A stretch of DNA of 64,000 nt from Tuctoria greenei (lineage: Eukaryota > Streptophyta > Magnoliopsida > Poales > Poaceae), in assembly GCA_036927565.1 (NCBI GenBank), contig JAYESD010000001.1:111023110-111087109 (forward strand), read 5' to 3'. The first letter of the stretch is position 1; every line of letters begins with the position of its first letter. Under the pieces are notes generated by a model that was given only the letters and a program-made list of their open reading frames with translations, had not been told where the DNA came from and searched no databases. This document shows positions 54,901 to 64,000 of the stretch, in pieces. The position numbers and the translations under genes are program-made.

Positions 54901-56029
54901 GTTCATAAGCTTCGGCCAAGAGTAAAACCTAGCTAACTTGCTCGATACTTGCGTAAACCAGGAACGGCTTCCACCGTTGCGTAGAGCGTGTCCCGGCGCA
55001 CCAGTTTGCTATGGGAGTCGAAGCACGAAACGGCATGCAGCGGCCTAGCAACGTGGAGCAGTGACGGCGCGTGGTGAAAACGACGGCGACCCTCGGTATA
55101 GCCTCAAAATCATCGGCCAAACCGTCAACTATGCAACAAAAAGATCGATCCGGAAGACAGGGGAGGAAGAGAGGAATCACCTAGCTGTTGGAGGCTTGGC
55201 ACGAGAGTGCTCCGGTTGGCCAGCAACGGGCGCGCGGCGCCAGCGGTCAGAAGCTCGCGCGCGGGATGGAAATGGCCAAATCCGTCGACTCAGCGAGGTG
55301 GGAGGTGATAAGGGCGACTGGGAGTTGATAAGGGAGAGTCCAGGGCGCTATTTATAGGGCTCAACGGCGGTGGCGGGATTGTGTTGCGCTGTGCATGCAC
55401 GCCGTCGCGGTGGCGGGCGCAGCACGCGCTGAAATGCGGCTGCACGTGGGCTGCTGACTGGTGGGTCCCGCCAGTCAGCCCCACAGCCACTGTACCTTTA
55501 GTAATTCACTTAAAAATAGTGAACTCCAAAAATCATGAAACTTCAGGGCTAAGTCAAGAAAATTGTGATGAACACAATGGTGGGTTTAGATCTTCATGTT
55601 CAAATCTATTTTTACGAGACTTTGAATTTGAATTTAAACTTGATTCAAATTCGTTGAGCGTCTCAAATAAAATAACAAATGAGTTCCTAAAATCTTGAAA
55701 TTTTGTAGGTAAGCCCTGGAGAATATTAGAATGCAAAGGAAAAATTTAGAGCCTCAAATTTGAATGTTTTTGGCAGGGCCAATTAGTACTGCCCCTTTAA
55801 ATTGCTTTAATAAACTTCATCCAAAAATTCTAAAATCTGAAGAGAGGTAAATAGAATCATTCTAGAATTAGTGGTGAAGTCCAATACTCATGTTTTAACA
55901 AAATTTAACCATGAGTGCAAGAAAGGTTTGGATGGCATTAAGTTCAAGTGTACCACTATATTGGATTTTAATATAGTTGAACACCAAACTTATAACTGAA
56001 TTCACATGCCACAAAAGTGGGGTTTTACA
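51908..56029 (-). mobile_element. Solo LTR, about 4.1 kb, in CACTA-E
   Basis: It begins TGTGGGGACC and ends GGGGTTTTACA, with the exact duplication GTACC at 51903-51907 and 56030-56034. Removing it rejoins the CACTA-E transposase. There is no primer site, polypurine tract, internal repeat or coding region, so it is best read as one LTR left after recombination between two. The minus strand carries CCTATAAATAG (55348-55357) about 670 bp from the TGTAAAACCCC end, the same layout as the gypsy B LTR. Words such as TTGCTGAGCCTTATGCTCAC near the other end also resemble Tekay-type LTRs. Minus orientation is inferred. A GC-rich part lies at 54270-54760. Confidence 0.8.
55348..55357 (-). promoter_or_regulatory. 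TATA box of the solo LTR (minus strand)
   Basis: CTATAAATAG on the minus strand, within GCCCTATAAATAGCGCCC. This is an excellent plant TATA match, about 670 bp inside the LTR; a transcript would run towards lower coordinates through CACTA-E. Confidence 0.6.
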
Positions 56030-56034
56030 GTACC
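56030..56034. other. Target-site duplication of the solo LTR, right copy
   Basis: GTACC, matching 51903-51907. Confidence 0.88.
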
Positions 56035-56682
56035 ACCCACCAAGCTTTGAATTTATTGCATGGATAAGGTAGATAGTACACTTGCTCTAGTTGGTGTGCA
56101 AGAACTAATGAATCGAATCCTTTCAACCGTTCCTTGTGTTTTACTTCGACCATGCCAAATTCGTTTACTCGAATTCCACGAATGGAATCAAACCATTCGC
56201 AGTCAAAGAATACCGCTTGAATTGGCTTGTTTGCGACAAAAGTGAATTCAAGGATTTTTTTTAATAATCTCGTAGTACTGCGTTTCATGATCTTGCGAAT
56301 CAATTGCCCTCATCACAACTCTGGTATTACATGTTGCCGCGAGAGGACGAAGAGATTCAAATTGAGTTGTACGGAATCGAAAGCCGTTGATGTCATATCG
56401 ACCATAGCTTCTAACATTAACCACTCCACGAGTTAGTTGTCGCAAATCTTCATGGACGCTGGCATCTTTTTGGCATTGTCCAAGATATGGAGTTATTAGA
56501 AAACGTAAGCATTCTTAAGTTATAATAAAACATTGTTAACATTGATTAGTTATCGAGAAAACGTTACATGATCTCAAAACCAGGAGAGAAAATTAGATCC
56601 CCCGTTTATTCCTTCCCGTCGAATATGTTCTAATTGCTTGCTCGTGGGTTGATGTCTATGTCTCCAATTTTGCTTGTCAAAC

Positions 56683-58980
56683 ATACTACACGACAAAGAG
56701 AACCTGTTGTACCTCAACAAAATGGTGTTGTTGGCAGAAAGGACAGAACCTTAGTTGAGACGCCTAGGACTATGGTTGATGAATATCATACCCCTAAGAA
56801 ATTTTGGGCTGATGCAATTGCAACTGCTTAGTATGTCTCGAATCAAGTTTCCTTGCATGCTAAGTTAGGAAAGACCCCATATGAGTTTCGGTTTAGACAT
56901 AGGCCTAGTGTCACACACTTTAGAGTCTTTGGTTGCAAATGCTTTGTTAAGAAACATGATAATCTTGATATATTTATAGCTAGATCTGTTGACAGCATGT
57001 TTCTTGGTTATCCATCTCATACTAGAGGCTACCGTGTGCTTTTACTTGACACTAACAAAATTGTGGAGACTTGTGAGGTTTCTTTTGATGAAGCTAGCTC
57101 GAGTACTAGCTCTAATATTGAAGGTCAAGATGCATATCGGCAGGGGGAGAGTATTTTCAATGAAGATGAGGAAGAAGTGGTGATGCTGCTGAAAATTCAG
57201 CAGCTAATGACATCATTCCAGCTCCTGATTTTGATTCACTACAAGCACCGACGACCACCATTGCTGGTCCATATCACACTCAAGTCACAATCTTATCAAT
57301 TTGTGATGAACATGTAAAAGAAGAAGCTTGTAAAGTGTTTAATCCCCTCCATATCCTCAAAAGTCATCCTTCACGACAAATTATTGGAAGCTTGCACAAA
57401 TGAGTCACATGGTCTAGGTTTTTCGATCCAAACTCTTATGCTCATTATGCTTTTGTTGCTTCTTTTGAACCCAAGATATATCACATGCACTCACTGATGA
57501 ATCTTTGATTATTTCCATGTAGAAAGAGTTAAATTTTTTTAAAGAAATAATGTTTGAAAACTTGTACCTCCACCTCATGATCACACTTTAATTGGAACTA
57601 AATGGGTGTTTTAAAATAAACATTGTGAGGATGGGGTTGTGGTTAGGAACAGAGCTAGGTTGGTTTCTCAAGGTTTCACACAAGCTAAAGGTCTAGATTT
57701 TGATGAAACTTTTGCTCATGTTGCTAGGTTAGACGCCATAAAAATTTTCTTAGCATTTGTTGCATACCAAATGGATGTGAAAAGTGCTTTTTTTAATGGC
57801 TACATAGATGAGGAGGTTTATGTTAAGCAACCACCAGGTTTTGAAAATCTAGATTTTCATAATCATGTTTACAAACTATCCAAAGCTCTGTAACGTCTTA
57901 AACAAGCCCCTAGAGCATGGTATGATAGATTAAAAACATTTTTACTTGAAAGTGGTTTACCATGGGAAAAGTAAATAAAACACTTTTCGTGCTTAAGCAT
58001 CACAATGACTCATTACTCGTTCAAGTGTATGTGGATGATATTATCTTTGGTTGTGCTTCTCATGGTCTTGTGTCCAAGTTTTCAGCTATGATGAGTTTGG
58101 AATTTATAATGAGTATGATGGGAGAACTCGCGTACTTTTTGGGTTTGCAAATTGAGCAAACAAAGGAGGGAAATTTTTTGCATCAAATGAAGTACATGAA
58201 AGATCTCCTGAGGCATTTCAACATGGAAAATAGCAAGCCGCTTCGAACACAAATGGGAGCAACAATGACACTTGAACTTGATGAAGAGGGTGAACCTGTT
58301 GATCAAAAAGAATATCGAAGCATGATCGGATCACTTTTGTACCTCACAGCATCAAGACCGGACATACAATTCAGCCTATGTCTTTGTGCAAGATTTCATG
58401 ATTCCCCACATGTTTCACATCGTCAAGCCGTCAAAAGGATTCTCAGGTATTTACATGGTACTCAAGAATTTGGCATTTTTCTTCTGTCTTCCTTAACCAT
58501 TACTTTGAAAGCTTTTTTTCGATGCTGATTTTGAGGGTTGTAGTAATGATAGGAAAAGTACTTCGGATGCCTTTCATTTTCTTGGTAATTCACTTGTTGC
58601 TTGGTCCTCTTAAAAATAAAGTTCAGTTGCACAATCCACGGCCGAATCTGAATATGTAGCTGCTGCTAGCGCTTGCTCACAAATTTTATGGATGTTCAAA
58701 CACTTAAGGACGATGGGGTTGATTTAGATAGTGTTCCGCTGTTTTTTGACAACACTAGTGCTTTTGCATTGCTAAAAACCCCGTGCAACATTCTGGAACA
58801 AAGCACATTGATATTAAGTATCACTTTCTCTGTGATAATATTGTAAAAGGAAACATTGTGCCTCACCATGTAGATACCGACCAACAATTGGCTGACATTT
58901 TTACAAAATCTTTGGATTTCACTCGCTTTTGTTTCATTCGTAGTGAAATAGGGGTTATGCATCCTTCTGCCTTTGATTGA
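56683..58980 (+). pseudogene. Pol of copia F, broken
   Basis: Integrase C-terminal part: PQQNGVVGRKDRTLVETPRT, with the catalytic-Glu region altered (VGRKDR where VERKNR is usual), a TAG near 56830, and then HFRVFGCKCFVKKHDNL and the GYPSHTRGYRV block. After frame breaks at 57190-57640 comes RT: RARLVSQGFTQAKGLDFDET (57646), QMDVKSAFFNGYIDEEVYVK, a stop at 57891, and the catalytic YVDDIIFG near 58032. LGLQIEQ, TASRPDIQFSLCLCARF and RILRYLHGT follow. RNase H shows STAESEYVAAASACSQILWM near 58640, after stops at about 58611. The tail QLADIFTKSLDFTRFCFI ends at 58978. The copy is inactive. Confidence 0.88.
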
Positions 58981-59974
58981 GGAGGGTTTTGCAACTTGAG
59001 AAATCTATGTGTGAATCTGAAATTAAGAATAGCATGAGCATAAGTGGTTCATACATATTTGACTTTATGATTCTTTTTACATGCTAAAAGTTCTTACTAC
59101 ATTACTCATGTTATACATTTTGTAGTTTTTTCCATGACTAGAAATTGGAATAATTACATGCTCTAAATCTGGTCATGATTGAATTTCTTGCTATTTTGAA
59201 CTTGTTGCATGCTCACAAGTGCTTTTAATAATGAAAAGTTAATCAATTATCTATCCACATGTTGAGCTTTTATGATCAAATGGAAAAAAGAGAAAAGATC
59301 AAGAGAATATGCATGCATCACACTTCTTCTTTTGAGATGGCTTATCATTGCACTTAGATATGAACTTGGAAGGAGTTGTGTATGAATAAAACCATGTCCT
59401 TAAGCCTCTAATTGTCAAATGACATAGACTTGGCTTGGTTGGTTAGAGTAAGGCGGATGCTGCATATAATCTCTTGCAGAGTTCATATGATTCAAATTTG
59501 TATTTAAATAAGAATGAAAAATAAAAATACAGCTACATGTGTCATGATTTCAGGTTTTGAAATAGTTGAGTTTGTGAGATCATGACTTGCTTAAATTAAA
59601 AAATTGCACTTGATCTCTAGCATGGTTGACACTACATTATGTATCTCATTGATATGATAGTGTAAGTTACTTGATAGTATGATTTGGATGAGCTTTGTTT
59701 TGTATGTATATCTCATATTATGCTCATAAAACAACTAAATTTCTCTTTTGTACCTTGTTGAATACATTGTCAAATGGGGAGAAATATGACACATTGCACA
59801 TTCACAAGTGTTTTGCACGATTCCATATAGAGGGAGAACTTTTGAGTTTCTTCTCATTTGATTTTTTATTTCAAAATAGGGGATAATTTTTTTGTCATAA
59901 GTTTTCATGAAACATGAATGAGCCAATGTCCAGTTTTGAAGTGGTGTTGCCAATGCATTCATCAAGGGGAAGAC
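58981..59974 (+). other. Spacer between pol and 3' LTR of copia F
   Basis: AT-rich with no open frame over 65 codons. SIRE-type elements sometimes carry an envelope-like frame here; I see no trace of one. It ends with the polypurine tract. Confidence 0.6.
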
Positions 59975-61714
59975 TGTGAGGCCTTTGTGCTGAATACATT
60001 GGCAATTAGAATAAGAGTGAGGGTTTACATTAAAAGTTTTGAATATTGCTCAAACACCCACTTCGGATTGTCCAAACTTTTCCTCATGTGACTCGCACGT
60101 GTTTCTCGCTTCAGATTGTCCGAACTTTCAGTCATATGAGCTTCCCATGAGTCGACATGGTTGATCTTTACAAATGTGTTTTTGAGAGTAACATTTACTC
60201 TTTACTTTGTTAGGACTGTCTGGACTTTCTGACACATGATTTGCATGTAAGTTTTGTATTGGAACGTCCGATGTTTTGCGTTTACGTTGTAGCGCCGCTT
60301 TTGGACTATTCGATATGTCAACTTGCTAAACTAATTGTGCGACTGTTCTGTTTTTAACTTACAATGTTTCAAACTTGCTTTTGCCATATGGAAAAGTTTG
60401 CTTAGTACTTTTGTTCTATGTTTTTCATGTGTTATGGCTGATCATGATGGTTTTTATCTTGCTATGTTTGCAACATGCTTATGTGATATGCTCACATAAG
60501 GTGTTGTGGTTACCGAACTAATGTAAGTCAGGTCGAGGACTTTTGCTCGGAAGAATTGGTTATTTATCCATGTGCAAGTGTTGCTTGAGTTCAAGACATG
60601 GCTGGTGGTGGGGTCCATTGAACTAGTCTTAGGGAGAAGATGAGGTTCAACAACCAAATTCAGGAGGAATTATGGTTGAGTTGATCGTGAGGTCACACAA
60701 CATATTTGGGTCACGAACAACGAATATGAAGGTATCATGGACGTCGTTGGAAAGTTTTTGCATGTGTGCCAGGGTGAATGTATGTGGCAACATTGTTGCA
60801 AGGCGTGGTGTTGAGATATGGACATGAATATGTGGCCGGAAAGGTCCAACTGGTTGGATTATGCCTCAGGATGCGGCTGAGGTGGTTATGGTTGGTTTAT
60901 GGAAAGTTTAGAGTTTGTTTTAGTTAGATTTCATGTGGGTCATGAATTTGAGTTGTTTTAGGAATGTTTAGGACGTTGCTAAGGAGTTTGGAAGTCTTAA
61001 GATTGTTTATATCTGCGTATGGAAGAGTCTTAAGAAGTTATGGTAAGTTTCGGTTAAAACTTAGTAGGATTAGAGTCCTAGTTAGGATTGAGTTGGCCTA
61101 AGGGCTTGTTAGATAAGCAAGGGAGGTCAGACCTCGTGGTAAGACGAATTTTGGGATGTTCCTCTTGTTTTTTATCAATAAAATTCGTAGTTTAGAGGAG
61201 CTTTTGTGCCTTGTTCTTCCGACTTAATTCCGTCAAGTCTTTATCGTTGAGTTTTGCGTTGCCCGACCTTTCTTTGGTGTTTTTATCATAACTCGAGTTT
61301 TACAGATCCAGTTGATGTGAGTCTTTTTGTGTTGTCTTCAGAACTCAATGCTTTATCATCTATGAAATTTTCATGATCGTTGGATTTGTGGATTTTGATT
61401 TACATGAGTTTGTTTTTAGTGTAGCACATCTGTTTGCTCTCTGTTAGAACAGATTGACCTTTGCTCAGGGTTTTGGTCATAACTTGAGTTTTACTTGATG
61501 CTTTCTCATGATTCTTGTTTTCATGTCTTTGTTACTTGATTCTCTACGATCTACATGGATTTGTCACATCTTGAACATGTTGGAAACACTCGCACACATG
61601 GTTTCTCTATCAGATTGATTTTCTGTCGAGGTGTTTTCATTACTTCCGCTGAAAAAGTTTTAATCTACCATTCACCCCCCTCTGGTAGCTTTTCACATGC
61701 TCTTCGATCCTACA
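59975..61714 (+). repeat. 3' LTR of copia F
   Basis: 1740 bp from TGTGAGGCC to CGATCCTACA. It aligns in reverse with the two pieces of the copia D LTR. An AATAAA signal lies at 61177-61182, preceded by the diverged equivalent of the copia D TATA box near 61110. Confidence 0.85.
61177..61182 (+). terminator. Polyadenylation signal in the copia F LTR
   Basis: AATAAA, followed by a T-rich stretch, about 70 bp downstream of the TATA-equivalent position. It is the likely 3' processing signal of the element transcript. Confidence 0.5.
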
Positions 61715-61726
61715 CGTACTCCCCCA

Positions 61727-62215
61727 CGATGAGCTACACCACAGACTCTTAGCGGGAATTATTCTGTTTTTGCCAATGGTACACCCATGCCCGAACTATT
61801 GGACCACTAAGCCCTAATATTCACCAAAAACATATTAATGTGTACCTTCTTAGGCTATGCGTATGTATACTTAGAACATAGTAGGAGTAACCCCTTTTCG
61901 TAGTTTAACTCTCTTTAGGACCATTTCGCCCCTAAGAGTAGATTGCTTAGCTGTGTGTCACACTACCCCAATCTATCATTTATCTATCCTACTAGAACCC
62001 TCACTAGAACATCTTATCCTATCCATAATTTTCCCACACTTCACTAGCTTTCCTTAGGGATTATATAAATATGATACCCTAGGGAATACTCTTGGATGAA
62101 ATACTACAGTGTTACATTTCATGTGCTTGAGGATTTCATCTTGCTTTGGCTTTAGGTTAGCCTCGTACCAACAAGAATTTCTAGCAATCATTGCTAGACG
62201 TTAAGAAATACCAAC
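61727..62215 (+). repeat. LTR fragment related to the LTR at 63,126-63,873
   Basis: Blocks such as GGCTACACCA-like text, TCTTAGCGGGAA, CCCATGCCCGAAC and GAGAATACT-like words, and a closing TAAGAAATACCAA, occur in the same order at 63,575-63,870. It starts right after copia F and ends against the fragment at 62,216, so it is truncated at both sides. Confidence 0.5.
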
Positions 62216-63006
62216 CGCGTACCGGTATCCCACTGAGTCATATACCCTGGAGGGTGTATCACCTCACTAGAGAAACCTTAATTATAATCATTGCCATAGA
62301 TAATGTTGCCTGCAATTATAGTTAATATGGAAACCTTGAACACATGGCTCAAAAAGACTTAACCTTCTCACTTAGACATGAAACTATATATGCAGGAACT
62401 TAATACTGGAAGCTTAATTTGCATGAATGAACTCGCCTAAAGTAGATCCTTAGCACTATCAAGTTAATGGTTCATGAAAAGTATATTTAATTAGCACTAT
62501 CACTATTTCATACAAGTGGCCATACAAATGATTATTCATCAGCCCAGATGTCATATGATTCCAAGTTCCACTTATTACAACATCATGACTCGATGAACAA
62601 GCAATATACAATAACCGCAAGGGACGGCGACTTGAATCGAAATACTCCTCCAAGGATTAGCCGTATTGCACATACATATGCTCTGTCAAAAGAGACATAC
62701 ATCACACTTCACTCCATGTCTTATGTGGCAACCTCTCACAAGACACCTCCATACTAAATCGATTCAACCGCCAGGTTATTAAGCTCTTGAACAGTACATC
62801 CTTCCAGTCTGATGATGTTTGTGTAGCGAGTTACACCCTACTATGCTATCGACCATCAGCCTAAGGCGATAAAAACAGTCTCAACATCTAGGTTAACAAT
62901 TTATATCAATTCACTGGGTCCCATTTATCTATTATGCAATCCGTACACATCAAACTTGTCCACAGGACCGAGCAAGGCATGGTACTTAAACAACACGGGT
63001 GTTACA
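62216..63006 (-). repeat. Tekay-type LTR fragment
   Basis: On the minus strand it begins TGTAACACCCGTGTTG at 63006, like the gypsy A and B LTR starts. Its body shares ACCCTGGAGGG and related words with the solo LTR at about 52,190. The other end is lost at about 62,215. No coding sequence. Confidence 0.5.
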
Positions 63007-63125
63007 GTCCTTAAATGCTGAAATTGACTGTCAACTCTCCTCATAAAATTTTTTAAAATGAGAACACAACATAGTGGTAGGAGTTAATACTAACAATTTT
63101 CACAAGTGTTAGTGTCTACTTTCAT

Positions 63126-63873
63126 GTTGGGAAATTAAGCCCCAAAATACCAAGAAATGCATGGAGCAATCTTCAAAGTCGCACTTTTACCAATCAGGTG
63201 ATGACAAGTGGCTGGCCAAGTAGAAGGTTTAGTGCTGCCCAAGTAGCTCGCCAGGTAGAACGAGAGTGAGGAGGTGCAAGAAGGAGGAGACTTGGGCTTG
63301 TCAAATCCCTCTTCAACACTTTTACCTCTACATAAGTTCTGCCGAAGTCGGGTAAGATAGATTCCTAGTTCATAGTAGTTTGCTTTTGTAGCTGCTTGTA
63401 GGTTCACTGCTTCAATTCATTAGATGTTCTAATCGTAGCTTTGCATTGGAAACTGTGAATTAGAACTTAAGCATATTGCTTGGGTTAGAGTTCATCCATG
63501 AATATCTCATAGGCCCATTGATTGAAGAGGTAGGAAGTAGGTGGTGACGAGCCTATATGTTCTTAGTAATCCCTCATGTTCGGCTACACCATAGGTTCCT
63601 AGCGGGGATCGTCCTTATATCATCAGAGGTAAACCTGTGCCCAAACAAATCAACTACCGTAGGCTGCTGTGGCTTAGGATCAAACCTTTGAATTCCTCTC
63701 AAATTCTTGCCTACAAGACAAACTGTGTGTCCTTAGGAGAGCAAGTTAGGAAGATCTACATACACGTTCATTGGATTCAATACCCTTGAGAATACTATTT
63801 AAGGGGAAGTGCAACAACGATATTTCCGTGCACTTTCGGATTATTCTATTTTTGTAAGAAATACCAATAAGCA
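63126..63873 (+). repeat. Probable 5' LTR of another gypsy element (Athila-like?)
   Basis: It starts TGTTGGGAAATTAAGCCCCA and ends ATACCAATAAGCA, with a TATTTAAGG box near 63796. It is followed after a few bases by TGGCATTGCTAGGGAAC (63880), which could be a mutated form of the TGGCGCCGTTGCCGGGGA primer site of Athila-type elements. The internal region leaves the window at 64000. The assignment rests on the LTR ends only. Confidence 0.45.
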
Positions 63874-64000
63874 TTTCTATGGCATTGCTAGGGAACAGTT
63901 GCTGTTGATCTTCAAACCTTATCCACCCTCATATCTATTTTATTTACTTTATTTCTTATCTTTCCACCATCAGCTTGGAGCACCCCACCATTCTATCTTG

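Larger units (their letters stand above)
51577..56450 (-). pseudogene. CACTA-E TNP2-type transposase, C-terminal part
   Basis: On the minus strand 56450-56030 encodes SYGRYDINGFRF, FFDCEWFDSIRGIRVNEFGM and LEQVYYLPYPC, a DUF4216-like block. After removal of the 51908-56029 insertion the reading continues at 51907 with KVNPREWLYAPADDDYHDEAE, an in-frame stop (TAA near 51822), and an acidic tail ending RDVDEF at 51577. Upstream of 56450 an intron-like stretch runs to about 56620, and the catalytic part is missing where copia F begins. The TNP2 protein acts with the TNPA-like partner in excision; this is a fragment only. Confidence 0.8.
48310..56620 (-). mobile_element. CACTA-E: third CACTA-type element, truncated
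   Basis: The left end at 48310 is CACTACAGGAA, the reverse complement of a 3' CACTA terminus. It is followed by dyad subterminal repeats and a multi-exon transposase gene set on the minus strand. The flank TCC (48307-48309) may be the 3-bp duplication, but the 5' end is missing: the element runs into copia F at about 56620. It sits inside the copia D LTR and is itself interrupted by the 4.1-kb LTR at 51908-56029. Its termini and transposase belong to a different subfamily from CACTA-1 and CACTA-2. Confidence 0.8.
56683..61714 (+). mobile_element. Copia F: 5'-truncated SIRE/Maximus-type element
   Basis: It starts in the integrase domain next to CACTA-E and continues through RT and RNase H, a 1-kb non-coding spacer, a polypurine tract (AAGGGGAAGAC, 59964-59974) and a full 3' LTR. 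The 5' LTR, gag, protease and part of integrase are absent. The LTR is of the same family as that of copia D, but the orientation is opposite. Because the 5' part is lost, the junction with CACTA-E (about 56600-56690) is probably a deletion end point. Confidence 0.85.

Noticed and set aside
58981..59974. Envelope-like gene of a SIRE-type copia element
   Set aside because: No frame of useful length, no signal peptide or membrane segments in the plus strand; the spacer is non-coding in this copy.

Overview
The window is plant nuclear DNA, almost certainly from a grass (Poaceae), and it reads as a transposable-element nest rather than a gene island. The reasons are the plant-specific element families present: CACTA/En-Spm transposons with a TNP2 transposase, Tekay/Del-type chromoviruses with methionine-tRNA primer sites, a Tat/Retand/Grande-type Ty3-gypsy element with an antisense gene, SIRE/Maximus-type Ty1-copia elements and an RTE-clade LINE ending in (TTG)n. 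GT-AG introns and plant TATA boxes agree. I found no convincing single-copy host gene, no rRNA or tRNA gene and no bacterial-type system.

Layout. 1-1.5 kb: an unassigned stretch and a broken DUF4283-like fragment on the minus strand. 1.5-8.09 kb: CACTA-1 on the plus strand, with eleven 28-bp GC-rich repeats, a broken TNP2 gene that keeps two spliceable introns, and a 1.4-kb array of 71-bp repeats with a 284-bp higher-order period, ending in a TAGTG terminus at 8089. 8.09-13.7 kb: gypsy A, a decayed Tekay-type element (plus). 13.7-30.1 kb: CACTA-2, a sister of CACTA-1 on the minus strand. It is split by a 5'-truncated RTE LINE (15.9-17.5 kb) and by gypsy B, a complete minus-strand Tekay-type element (18,388-28,946) bounded by the 5-bp duplication CTTTT. 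30.1-32.8 kb: unassigned DNA plus a stray fragment of a Tat-type antisense gene. 32.8-48.3 kb: copia D (minus), whose LTR is cut by gypsy C (35,228-48,098, duplication TCCAC). 48.3-56.6 kb: CACTA-E (minus), cut by a 4.1-kb solo LTR (51,908-56,029, duplication GTACC). 56.7-61.7 kb: copia F (plus), of the same family as copia D. 61.7-64 kb: LTR fragments and the start of another LTR element.

How it fits together. No pathway is encoded; the relationships are those of nested insertion. Three insertions have exact 5-bp target duplications, so the order is clear: gypsy B is younger than CACTA-2, gypsy C is younger than copia D, and the solo LTR is younger than CACTA-E. The two LTRs of gypsy C differ at roughly 2% by eye and those of gypsy B at roughly 10%, so gypsy C is the youngest large insertion. 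Gypsy C is also the best preserved coding unit: one gag-pol frame of about 1950 codons broken by two amber codons and one late frameshift, and a separate antisense gene with its own intron.

The observations most worth a second look are the higher-order minisatellite with hairpin-forming units in CACTA-1, the arrays of a CGGACTAGTCCG-type palindrome in the LTRs of gypsy B, the antisense gene of gypsy C and its orphan relative at 31.6 kb, the repeat-built insertion inside the gypsy C RNase H domain, and the purely C-to-T character of the nonsense codons in gypsy C. I saw nothing I would call a new biological system.
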